Position numbers and translations under genes: made by a program. From positions 2,801,001 through 2,865,000 of the forward strand of contig NZ_AP013294.1 of the NCBI RefSeq assembly GCF_000829195.1: a DNA stretch of 64,000 bases, given 5' to 3'. The notes under the pieces were generated by a model that saw only the letters and a program-made list of their open reading frames with translations, was not told where the DNA came from and searched no databases. Shown piece by piece: positions 54,512 through 62,281 of this stretch (position 1 is its first letter; each line of letters opens with the position of its first letter). This stretch comes from Bacillus sp. OxB-1 (GTDB taxonomy: Bacteria > Bacillota > Bacilli > Bacillales_A > Planococcaceae).

Positions 54512-55954
54512 TTATGACAGCTGAAGAACGATCATCTTCGTTTCTGTCATATCCTCAATCGCAAAACGAGGACCTTCCCGGCCAATTCCACTATTCTTGA
54601 CACCGCCATACGGCCAATGGTCGAGACGATAATTGGATGTCCCGTTAATGACAATCCCCCCTACTTCAAGAGAATGTGCAATTTGGTAAGCTAAATCGAG
54701 TTGATTTGTGAAAATACCGGCTTGAAGTCCAAATTCTGAATCATTGGCTTCCTCAATGGCTTCTTCAATATGTTCATATGGCAAAATGCTTACAATAGGT
54801 CCGAATACTTCTTGGCAAACTACGTTGGCTGTCTTAGGGGGGTTAAATAAAACCGTTGGTAACACATTGGCTCCATTTTGTTTTCCGCCGGTTACAAGTT
54901 CCGCGCCAGCTTCTATCGCTTCTTCGATCCAACTTATAATTCTGCCTGCTGCGTTTTCATCTACTAGAGTTCCTACATCCGTTTTCAGTGAAAGTGGATC
55001 TCCTATTACTAACTTCTCAACTTCTTCTTTCAACAAATCTCTAAAATCCGAAACAACTGCTTGATGAACATAAATTCTTTGAACCGAAATGCAGCTTTGG
55101 CCTGAATTGCTATACCCTGTACGAGCACAAAGTCTAGCTGCTCGAGCAAGATCTGCATCTTCATGTACAATCGTGGCCGCATTGCCGCCAAGTTCCAATA
55201 ACACTTTTTTCATTCCCGCGATGCTGCAAATATTACGGCTTGCGACAGTCCCTCCCGTAAATGAAATTACATTTACTCGATCATCTTTTACAATAGCCTG
55301 GCCGATATCTACTCCGCCAAGAAGCATGTTAATCGAGTTTTTAGGAAACCCTGCTTCTAAAAAAAGTTCAACCAGTGCAGCTGCCACAAGCGAAGTTTGC
55401 GGGGCCGGTTTAAGAATAACCGTATTACCAGCTGCAAACGCGGGACCCACTTTATGGCAAACTAAATTCAGCGGTGAATTGAATGGCGTAATCGCTGCAA
55501 TCACACCAACCGGCACACGAAACGTCATTGCTACAGAATTGGTTCCACGTTCAGAAGCATCTCCAGGAATTGTTTCACCTACTAAACGTTTAGCTTCTTC
55601 TCCTGACAACTGCAAAGTTTCAACGGACCTTGCCACTTCATCCAAGGTGTTTTTTAGAGGTTTACCAAGCTCTAAGGAAATTAGTTTCGCAAAGGCTTCT
55701 TTTCTCTCTTCCAATAGATCTGCTGCTCTTTTTAAAGTAGCGGCTCTTTGATAGGAAGGAATTTGTGCCACTTCTTTTTTCGCCAGAAACACAGATTCAA
55801 GTGCTTCTTCCACATCTTCCATAGTGGCGTAAAATTGTTTCCCAATAACTTCTTTCTTATAAGGGCTTGTGACGTTTATAACCTCTCGACCTTCATCCAG
55901 CCATTTACCATTTACATACGGTCTTGCTTGTTTAATTAATTGTTCTGCTGGCAT
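54512..55954 (-). CDS. NAD(P)-dependent aldehyde dehydrogenase
   Basis: A classical ALDH of about 480 residues. AITPFNSPLNLVCHKVGPAF and ILKPAPQTSL bind cofactor, FTGGTVASRNI follows, the catalytic Glu is in LLELGGNAATIV and the catalytic Cys in SGQSCISVQRIYVH. The ELGGNAA...SGQSCISVQR style is shared with lactaldehyde, phosphonoacetaldehyde and sulfolactaldehyde dehydrogenases; I cannot choose among them. ATG 55954 with GGAAGGTG upstream is the start. Three LacI-type operators precede it. Confidence 0.9.
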   Translation of the reverse strand: MPAEQLIKQARPYVNGKWLDEGREVINVTSPYKKEVIGKQFYATMEDVEEALESVFLAKKEVAQIPSYQRAATLKRAADLLEERKEAFAKLISLELGKPLKNTLDEVARSVETLQLSGEEAKRLVGETIPGDASERGTNSVAMTFRVPVGVIAAITPFNSPLNLVCHKVGPAFAAGNTVILKPAPQTSLVAAALVELFLEAGFPKNSINMLLGGVDIGQAIVKDDRVNVISFTGGTVASRNICSIAGMKKVLLELGGNAATIVHEDADLARAARLCARTGYSNSGQSCISVQRIYVHQAVVSDFRDLLKEEVEKLVIGDPLSLKTDVGTLVDENAAGRIISWIEEAIEAGAELVTGGKQNGANVLPTVLFNPPKTANVVCQEVFGPIVSILPYEHIEEAIEEANDSEFGLQAGIFTNQLDLAYQIAHSLEVGGIVINGTSNYRLDHWPYGGVKNSGIGREGPRFAIEDMTETKMIVLQLS

Positions 55955-55986
55955 AAAATTCACCTTCCATTCAATAAATGCGGAGT

Positions 55987-55998
55987 TAGATCGATCTA
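55987..55998. promoter_or_regulatory. LacI-type operator 1 of the ALDH operon
   Basis: TAGATCGATCTA, 33 nt before the ALDH start; first of three perfect copies (centres 22 and 38 bp apart). Confidence 0.7.
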
Positions 55999-56008
55999 CT
56001 AGAGTTAC

Positions 56009-56020
56009 TAGATCGATCTA
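56009..56020. promoter_or_regulatory. LacI-type operator 2 of the ALDH operon
   Basis: TAGATCGATCTA, two helical turns from operator 1; sequence between it and operator 3 contains an ATTATACA -10-like element on the minus strand. Confidence 0.7.
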
Positions 56021-56046
56021 ACATAAAAATGTTGTATAATGATTAC

Positions 56047-56058
56047 TAGATCGATCTA
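56047..56058. promoter_or_regulatory. LacI-type operator 3 of the ALDH operon
   Basis: TAGATCGATCTA, about 200 nt before the divergent shikimate kinase gene, so it could influence both directions. No other feature is visible from 56,059 to 56,259. Confidence 0.7.
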
Positions 56059-56259
56059 CTAAAATTCGCAAGGAACAAATTTTTCTATGGTGAACAACAT
56101 ATTACCTGACTCCTTTAAACAATGCAATACACTTTTAAGGAATATTCGAAAAATTATCAGTTTCATTTAGTATATAAATAAAACTCCTATCTAGTGAAAT
56201 AGCGTTTACAGAGTAATGCCATTGTACTATAATTTAGATACCTATCATCCTTAGAAAGA

Positions 56260-56826
56260 GTGTTTGATTTGATATTTGGAAAAATACCAGTTAGACAGCA
56301 AAATATTGTATTAATCGGCTTCATGGGAGTTGGAAAAACCACTATTGGCGAACTTGTAGCCAAAAAGCTTTACCGTAGCTTCATTGACATTGACAAAGAA
56401 ATTGAAAAAGAATTTGGCATGTCAACAACTGATATCTTTACGATACATGGTGAAAAAGTGTTTCGAGACAGAGAAAGGGAGTTAATTCAATCCTATTGCG
56501 AGCAACAAAAGCTCAAAATCATTTCAATTGGTGGCGGCGCCTTTATGCATCCCGAAGTGCGTGAAGCTTGCCTTGCTAATTGTACGGTCTTATACCTCGA
56601 TGTTTCTTGGGAGGAATGGAAAGAACGTCTTGACATCCTTATTGAAAATCGTCCTGTTTTACAAAACCGTAATCTTGAGGAAATTGAACAACTTTTCCAT
56701 GAAAGACAAGGCGCTTATTCGCTAAACAACTCTTCGTTAATGGTTGATGACCAATCTGCCGAGGAAGTTGCCGATCATATCGTTGAATCTTTAAAGCACG
56801 CTTGGGATTTATATGAGCCTCATTAA
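56260..56826 (+). CDS. aroK: shikimate kinase
   Basis: The 188-residue P-loop kinase has Walker A GFMGVGKTTIG, the shikimate-binding DIDKEIEKEFG, FRDREREL, and ISIGGGAFMHPEVRE (GGGA motif), with lid Arg in ENRPVLQNR. It phosphorylates shikimate with ATP. A roughly 15-residue N-terminal extension precedes the core. The GTG start is uncertain; TTG 56269 has better spacing to AAAGAG. It is the only island enzyme between 36.5 and 60.8 kb on the plus strand, and it neighbours the ALDH operators. Confidence 0.9.
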   Translation: MFDLIFGKIPVRQQNIVLIGFMGVGKTTIGELVAKKLYRSFIDIDKEIEKEFGMSTTDIFTIHGEKVFRDRERELIQSYCEQQKLKIISIGGGAFMHPEVREACLANCTVLYLDVSWEEWKERLDILIENRPVLQNRNLEEIEQLFHERQGAYSLNNSSLMVDDQSAEEVADHIVESLKHAWDLYEPH

Positions 56827-56834
56827 TCTGATCT

Positions 56835-56870
56835 GCCGTACTGGAGAACAATCTCTATGTACGGCTTTTT
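56835..56870 (+). terminator. terminator of the shikimate kinase gene
   Basis: GCCGTAC/GTACGGC 7-bp stem followed by TTTTT. It reaches the end of the convergent HMG-CoA-lyase-like gene. Confidence 0.8.
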
Positions 56871-57819
56871 ACGATTCCAACTTTTCTTGGGCTGCCACTT
56901 TTGGACTTAATGCCGAGCAAGGTCCTGCCTGCAACATATAGCTGCCTCCATCATGTCCTAAATAGTCTTTCACGTCTTTCGCTACTTCGATTAAGCGGTC
57001 TACATTCATGCCCGTCTTAATACCCATTTCCTCAAAAGCATGAACTAAATCCTCTGTCGCAATATTGCCGCTAGCTCCCGGCGCATATGGACAACCGCCT
57101 AAGCCGGCAATCGAGCTATCAAACAATGTTACCCCTTGTTGAAGTGCCGCGAACGCATTGGCTAATGCCATCCCTCTCGTATTATGCAAGTGCATAGAGA
57201 ATTCAATATCCGAAAAATCCTTTTGAAGAACAGCTAAGTATTCATAAACTTGCCTTGGATTGGCCATCCCTGTTGTATCTGCAAGCGACACTTCCTCTAC
57301 GCCCATTTTTTTGTATCGTTCTACAATAGAAGCAATTCGCTCCAAAGGTACTATTCCTTCATAAGGGCATCCAAAAGCTACCGAGATGGATCCACCCACT
57401 TTAACATTATGCTTTTCTGCCAATTCTATGATTGGTGCAAATCCGTTTTGAGCATCTTCAACAAGACTATTTGCATTGGAAAGACTGTGAGAATCAGTTG
57501 CCGACAGCATGAGCTTTAATTTTTTAATCCCTACTGAAATAGCACGCTCTGCGCCTCTAACATTTGGAACTAGCGCACGGAATTTTATATTCGTTAAGTC
57601 TTCCGTAGCTCCAACGACTTCTTCCGCATCTTTTAATTGAGGAATGGCTTTTGGATGGACGAAAGACGTAATCTCCATGGAACGCACTCCGGTGTTCGCT
57701 AAAGCTCTAACAATCCGGATTTTCTCTTCAGTCGGAATCCAATTTCGTTCCGCTTGGAACCCATCACGTGGTGCTACCTCACAAATTGTCACATCAGATG
57801 GTAATTTCAATGTACTCAT
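56869..57819 (-). CDS. hydroxymethylglutaryl-CoA lyase family protein
   Basis: A 316-residue DRE-TIM metallolyase. The opening EVAPRDGFQAERNWIPTEEK carries the Arg-Asp pair, followed by EVSLADTTGMANP, FSMHLHNTRGMALANA (metal His pair) and the HMG-CoA lyase signature IAGLGGCPYAPGASGN with its catalytic Cys. It cleaves a 3-hydroxy-3-methyl-acyl-CoA (HMG-CoA, citramalyl-CoA or similar). The start follows the CaiB stop immediately, so the two are coupled. It does not look like leucine degradation, because no other genes of that path are present. Confidence 0.92.
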   Translation of the reverse strand: MSTLKLPSDVTICEVAPRDGFQAERNWIPTEEKIRIVRALANTGVRSMEITSFVHPKAIPQLKDAEEVVGATEDLTNIKFRALVPNVRGAERAISVGIKKLKLMLSATDSHSLSNANSLVEDAQNGFAPIIELAEKHNVKVGGSISVAFGCPYEGIVPLERIASIVERYKKMGVEEVSLADTTGMANPRQVYEYLAVLQKDFSDIEFSMHLHNTRGMALANAFAALQQGVTLFDSSIAGLGGCPYAPGASGNIATEDLVHAFEEMGIKTGMNVDRLIEVAKDVKDYLGHDGGSYMLQAGPCSALSPKVAAQEKLES

Positions 57820-59031
57820 TTAAATAACTCCCTTCTCTTTTAACGACGCTAATTCTTCCTGGGATAAACCTAGTTGTCCGCCCAAAATCTCTTCGGTATG
57901 CTCCCCTAGCTCGGGTGCCCGATGGCGAATCATACCAGGTGTTTCGGAGAATTTTGGAACGATGCCAGGCACTTTTACGGTTCCTAGGCGTGGATGTTCT
58001 ACTTCTACGATATTTTCCCTAGCTTTATAATGAGGGTCTTCAAAAATATCAGCAATGCTTAAAATTGGGCTTACAGGCACCCCGAATGCATCCAGTTTTT
58101 CCTGCAATTCCTTTAACGTCTGTTGCTTGATCCAATGAATTACGATTTCCTGGACCTCGTGATCATTTTTCAAACGGGCCGCATTTGTTGAATATCGCTC
58201 GTCTTGTAACATATCCGTTCTTTCCATCGCTTCGGCAAGTCGCTCAAAAGTAGGATCCGTACTGCAAACTAGAACGACAAATTTTCCGTCTTTTGTTTCG
58301 TAAGTACCTGCTGGGCTTGAGTGACCCGCCAAGCCGGGGCTCCGTTCTCTTACTTTTCCTGATTGATCATACTCGGCTATTAAAAACTCCAACATGCGGA
58401 ACAACGATTCGTATAGTCCCATTTCGACCATCTGTCCGACTGGTTCGCCATCCTTTGTATCTCGATGATACAAAGCACTAACGGCTGCAAATGCTGTATA
58501 AACACCCGTTATATAATCCAACAAAGAATAGGACGGGCTTACAGGCGGACGATCCGGATACCCTTGAATATACGTATGTCCACTAAATGCTGTACCTGGC
58601 GTTCCAAAGCCTGCTTTCGTACTGTAAGGACCTGTTTGGCCGTAGCCAGAAATTCGAACCATGATTAATTGTGGATTTTCTTTTTTAAGAGTTTCATAGC
58701 TAAGTCCCCACTTTTCAAGAGTTCCGGGTCGAAAATTTTCAATTAAAATATCCGTTTGGCCAATTAATTTCTTGAAAATTTCTTGACCTTCATCGGAACG
58801 AATATCAAGCGTAATGGACTTTTTATTCCGTGCAAGCCCTGGCCATCTAAGTGACTCTCCATTTTTCCATGGACCTACTGTTCGTAACGTATCCCCTTTA
58901 TTCGGCAACTCTATTTTAGTTACATTGGCTCCTAAGTCAGCAAGTAATGTAGCACCATAGGGGGCAGCGATCATTGTGGAAATGTCTAACACTTTCACGC
59001 CTGTTAATGGCCCGAAATTTTCTTTTTCCAT
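57820..59031 (-). CDS. CaiB/BaiF family (type III) CoA-transferase
   Basis: About 403 residues: GVKVLDISTMIAAPYGATLLADLGANVTKIE at the N-terminus (quoted in part), KSITLDIRSDEGQEIFKKLI, ENFRPGTLEKWGLSYE (catalytic Asp region nearby), and PVSPILSIADIFEDPHYKAR. It moves CoA between organic acids. Paired with the HMG-CoA-lyase-like gene it suggests activation of a branched hydroxy-dicarboxylic acid to its CoA ester followed by cleavage. ATG 59031 is 8 nt from GGAGG; ATG 59037 is too close. Confidence 0.9.
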   Translation of the reverse strand: MEKENFGPLTGVKVLDISTMIAAPYGATLLADLGANVTKIELPNKGDTLRTVGPWKNGESLRWPGLARNKKSITLDIRSDEGQEIFKKLIGQTDILIENFRPGTLEKWGLSYETLKKENPQLIMVRISGYGQTGPYSTKAGFGTPGTAFSGHTYIQGYPDRPPVSPSYSLLDYITGVYTAFAAVSALYHRDTKDGEPVGQMVEMGLYESLFRMLEFLIAEYDQSGKVRERSPGLAGHSSPAGTYETKDGKFVVLVCSTDPTFERLAEAMERTDMLQDERYSTNAARLKNDHEVQEIVIHWIKQQTLKELQEKLDAFGVPVSPILSIADIFEDPHYKARENIVEVEHPRLGTVKVPGIVPKFSETPGMIRHRAPELGEHTEEILGGQLGLSQEELASLKEKGVI

Positions 59032-59045
59032 TGTCATTTCCTCCG

Positions 59046-59771
59046 TTATTCCTCTTTATTGATAAATCCGAGTACATTATCCCGCAAATGCTGTAAATGA
59101 TTTTGCATCGCTTGAATGGCTCTGTTTTTATCTCCTGCTTTAATCGCATCTAAAATCTCCTTATGTTCTTGGAGTGATTCCGAATAACGATCTGCAGATT
59201 TTAACGTCTGTTTCCGAACTTGCCTATACAAATGCAAATTCATTTCCATCATAGAGACAAACACAAAATTGTGAGTCGCCTCTGCTAGTGCAAGATGGAA
59301 ATTGCTATCCGCTTCTACTTTCTCTTCCGGATATTTTAACTTCTCTTTCATTGCTTGTAACGCGTTTTCAATTTTCACTATGTCTTCTTCTGTCGCCCTC
59401 TCGCTTGCATGCTCAACAATTTTAGGTTCGAGCGCTTCCCGAGCTTCCAAAAAGTGCATAACAGCCGTGCGTTCAAGTAGGTCAACTGGATTCACCTGAT
59501 AGGTTAGCGTAAGTCGCTGGTCCACTTCCTGAACAAACCGACCACCACCTGCCTTCGACACAATTAGCCCCTCCGACTCTAAAACTCGACAAGCTTCACG
59601 TAAGGAAGTACGGCTGCAACCTAATTCTTGAGCAAGCTCTCGCTCACTTGGAAGTCGGTCATTCGGCTTTAATGTCCCATTTTCAATTAAGCCTCTGATT
59701 TGCTCCACAATTTTCTCATAGACTCTCGTGTGCTGCAGTTCAACAAACATTTTTTCCTTCAAGGTTTCCAC
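59046..59771 (-). CDS. GntR-family regulator, FadR/FCD subfamily
   Basis: Up to 241 residues. The N-terminal winged HTH has LKPNDRLPSERELAQELGCS, then RTSLREACRVLESEGLI. The C-terminal FCD helical domain has metal-site residues within NFHLALAEATHN and EHKEILDAIKAGD. It is the first gene of the CaiB/HMG-lyase operon (14-nt gap), so it likely controls that operon in response to an acid effector. The start may be GTG 59771, TTG 59762 (GGAAGG 8 nt upstream) or ATG 59750. A palindrome at 59817 is its probable operator. Confidence 0.92.
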   Translation of the reverse strand: METLKEKMFVELQHTRVYEKIVEQIRGLIENGTLKPNDRLPSERELAQELGCSRTSLREACRVLESEGLIVSKAGGGRFVQEVDQRLTLTYQVNPVDLLERTAVMHFLEAREALEPKIVEHASERATEEDIVKIENALQAMKEKLKYPEEKVEADSNFHLALAEATHNFVFVSMMEMNLHLYRQVRKQTLKSADRYSESLQEHKEILDAIKAGDKNRAIQAMQNHLQHLRDNVLGFINKEE

Positions 59772-59816
59772 CTTCCGCCCAATTACTAGTTATTTCATTC
59801 GTCTAGGGTAATTGAA

Positions 59817-59838
59817 AATGGACCACTGGTTAGTCCAC
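59817..59838. promoter_or_regulatory. candidate GntR autoregulatory operator
   Basis: AATGGACCACTGGTTAGTCC with arms TGGAC/GTCCA around ACCACTGGT. Seventeen bases are identical to the element before the aldo/keto reductase (33551). Confidence 0.6.
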
Positions 59839-59882
59839 TTTCATTTAGTATAGTCTGTATATTTTATTTCGTCAATTAATAA

Positions 59883-59913
59883 AAGCCTGCTTCTCATAAA
59901 AAGAAACAGGCTT
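59883..59913 (-). terminator. terminator of aroD
   Basis: AAGCCTG(C)TTCT...AGAA(A)CAGGCTT stem with one mismatch; the minus strand then reads TTATTAATTG. Confidence 0.75.
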
Positions 59914-59920
59914 AATCTTA

Positions 59921-60679
59921 TTATGTCCAATCTGGTAACGATTCTTGCGTACTTACAATTACATCTCGCAATGTATCAATTGGAATTTGACCCGGTGCTG
60001 AGCTTTGGACGCCCACTGCAAAGGTCAGGACGGAACCATAGACCCATCCTAAGATCCGGCTTACCCCTCCGATGCTTCCCATGGACATAGTTATGAGGGG
60101 TATACTCATTACTCGGTCAGCTTCTTTTGTCAATGCTAATAAACGTAGCACATCGTCTTTACTGTTTGGCATGACGGCAGCTTTTGCTATATCAGCGCCA
60201 TAAAATTCAGCTAGATGTAAACGCTTGATAATCTCCGCACTTTCTGGTGTATAGTCGAAATTATGATAGGAGAGAACCAACTTAACTCCATTATTCTTCG
60301 AGACTTCTCTTATTAGTTTGATATGTTCTGGATCATTGGCTGCTTCATAATCGATGAACTGCACTGCCTTCTTTTTACAAACTTCAGATAATAATTCTAC
60401 TTTTTCCTCTTCTGAAAGTGAAATGGATTGCCCGCCTTCTTTTTCAGATCGGATGGTAAATAAAATGGGTAAATCAGCAGTTGCAGCAATTTGTTCGGCA
60501 GTTTCAAGTACAGTGGATAATTGATCAATTTCTTTGTAAAAATCAACCCGCCACTCCAAAATATCTGGCTCTTTAGGAAGAATTGCTTCCAGCTCCTTCA
60601 TAATTTCCTCCCGATTTTTTCCTACTAGCGGTGTACAAATATAAGGAGCTTTTTTTCCTGGAATCATTTCAGCTTTCAT
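59921..60679 (-). CDS. aroD: type I 3-dehydroquinate dehydratase
   Basis: The 252-residue TIM barrel dehydrates 3-dehydroquinate through a Schiff base. The substrate site is DILEWRVDFYKEI, with LVLSYHNFDYTPE (catalytic His), ADIAKAAVMP (Schiff-base Lys), ITMSMGSIGGVSRILG (Arg) and SAPGQIPI. ATG 60679 has GGAGAGG 4 nt upstream, better than TTG 60694. It is a second, unrelated enzyme for the reaction also assigned to the AroQ-like gene at 32002. It is the last island gene before the gcv operon. Confidence 0.94.
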   Translation of the reverse strand: MKAEMIPGKKAPYICTPLVGKNREEIMKELEAILPKEPDILEWRVDFYKEIDQLSTVLETAEQIAATADLPILFTIRSEKEGGQSISLSEEEKVELLSEVCKKKAVQFIDYEAANDPEHIKLIREVSKNNGVKLVLSYHNFDYTPESAEIIKRLHLAEFYGADIAKAAVMPNSKDDVLRLLALTKEADRVMSIPLITMSMGSIGGVSRILGWVYGSVLTFAVGVQSSAPGQIPIDTLRDVIVSTQESLPDWT

Positions 60680-60782
60680 ATAACCTCTCCTCAACTATGT
60701 ATTGAATTTTGAAAATCTTTTCATCGCAGATGGACATCCGCTTTAACTTTCTTTATTGTATCACAGACATTTTGATCTATGG

Positions 60783-60815
60783 AAAAAAGTACACCACTGG
60801 AGAGTGATGTACTTT
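60783..60815 (-). terminator. terminator of the gcv operon
   Basis: AAAGTACA(C)CACT-GGAG-AGTG(A)TGTACTTT stem with one mismatch; the minus strand ends in TTTTTT. Confidence 0.85.
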
Positions 60816-60820
60816 CAAAC

Positions 60821-62281
60821 TTACTCTTTACTAAAACGCAATACCGGTTTACGGGCAGCTTTCGTTTCATCCAGACGACCAACGACTGTAGTATGTGGAG
60901 CTTCTTGAACGATTTCAGGATTCTCCTCCACTTCTTTAGCGATCTGGATCATCGCGTCGATAAAGGCATCGAGCGTTTCCTTCGATTCCGTTTCAGTTGG
61001 TTCAATCATCATGCCCTCTTCAACATTGAGCGGGAAGTAGATCGTCGGTGGATGATAGCCGAAATCAAGCAATCGTTTTGCCATATCCAATGTCCGGACT
61101 CCCAATTTCTTCTGACGACGCCCTGAAAGGACAAACTCGTGTTTACAATGCTTCGTGTAGGGGAGATCAAAATAGGGCTCTAACCGGCGCATCATGTAGT
61201 TCGCATTCAAGACGGCATATTCGGTTACAGCTTTTAATCCATCAGGTCCCATAGAACGAATGTACGTGTACGCACGTAGGAAAATACCGAAGTTCCCATA
61301 AAACGGCTTCACACGGCCGATGGATTGCGGACGATTCGAATCGAATGTAATCGTGTCTCCCTCTTTGACGAGAACTGGCTTCGGTAAGTAAGGCACCAGT
61401 TCCTTTTTAACTCCCACAGGGCCGGATCCCGGTCCGCCGCCGCCGTGAGGGCCTGTAAACGTCTTATGGAGGTTCAAGTGCACTGCATCAAAGCCCATAT
61501 CTCCAGGGCGTGCTTTGGACATGACCGCATTCAGGTTAGCTCCGTCATAATATAATTTGCCGCCTACCCCATGGACGATGGAGGCCATCTCCAGAATATC
61601 TTCTTCGAACAGGCCAAGTGTGTTCGGATTTGTCAGCATCAACGCCGCTGTATCATCGCCGACTTTCGCTTTCAGGTCTTCGATATCGACCAGACCGAAT
61701 TCATTTGATTTCACCGTTACGGTTTCAAATCCCGCAACTGTTGCGGATGCCGGGTTCGTTCCGTGTGCGGAATCCGGCACGATTACTTTGGTCCGGTGGA
61801 AATCACCGTTCGCTTCATGGAAAGCGCGGATCATCATGAGAGCCGTCCATTCGCCATGTGCGCCAGCTGCCGGTTGCAAGGTCACTTCATCCATTCCTGT
61901 AATTTCGGAAAGGTGCTCTTGTAAATCGTACATTACTTCTAAAGCACCTTGCACGGTCGATTCATCCTGCAATGGATGGATGTTGGCAAAGCCAGCATAC
62001 CGTGCCACTGCTTCATTGATTTTCGGATTGTATTTCATCGTACAGGAACCGAGTGGATAAAACCCCGTGTCTACCCCATGGTTCCGGTTGGAAAGGGCTG
62101 TGTAATGACGCATGATATCCAGTTCGGAAACTTCCGGGAGCTCCGCTGCCTCTTCGCGGATAAAATCGGTCGGCATCAGATCCGCCAAGTTCACTTCCGG
62201 CACGTCTAATTCAGGAAGGCTGTAGCCAATGCGGCCTTCTTTCGATAGTTCAAAGATAAGTGGCTGATTCTCTTTATGCAT
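60821..62281 (-). CDS. gcvPB: glycine dehydrogenase (decarboxylating) subunit 2
   Basis: This is the PLP-bearing half of the split P-protein of the glycine-cleavage system. The 486 residues contain [20 protein letters not shown] and the PLP Lys in [20 protein letters not shown]-terminal domain follows with [23 protein letters not shown] 62281 overlaps the gcvPA end by 8 nt; the upstream frame to 62311 is inside gcvPA. It decarboxylates glycine and passes aminomethyl to lipoyl-GcvH, whose lipoylation depends on LipM. Confidence 0.97.
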   Translation of the reverse strand: MHKENQPLIFELSKEGRIGYSLPELDVPEVNLADLMPTDFIREEAAELPEVSELDIMRHYTALSNRNHGVDTGFYPLGSCTMKYNPKINEAVARYAGFANIHPLQDESTVQGALEVMYDLQEHLSEITGMDEVTLQPAAGAHGEWTALMMIRAFHEANGDFHRTKVIVPDSAHGTNPASATVAGFETVTVKSNEFGLVDIEDLKAKVGDDTAALMLTNPNTLGLFEEDILEMASIVHGVGGKLYYDGANLNAVMSKARPGDMGFDAVHLNLHKTFTGPHGGGGPGSGPVGVKKELVPYLPKPVLVKEGDTITFDSNRPQSIGRVKPFYGNFGIFLRAYTYIRSMGPDGLKAVTEYAVLNANYMMRRLEPYFDLPYTKHCKHEFVLSGRRQKKLGVRTLDMAKRLLDFGYHPPTIYFPLNVEEGMMIEPTETESKETLDAFIDAMIQIAKEVEENPEIVQEAPHTTVVGRLDETKAARKPVLRFSKE

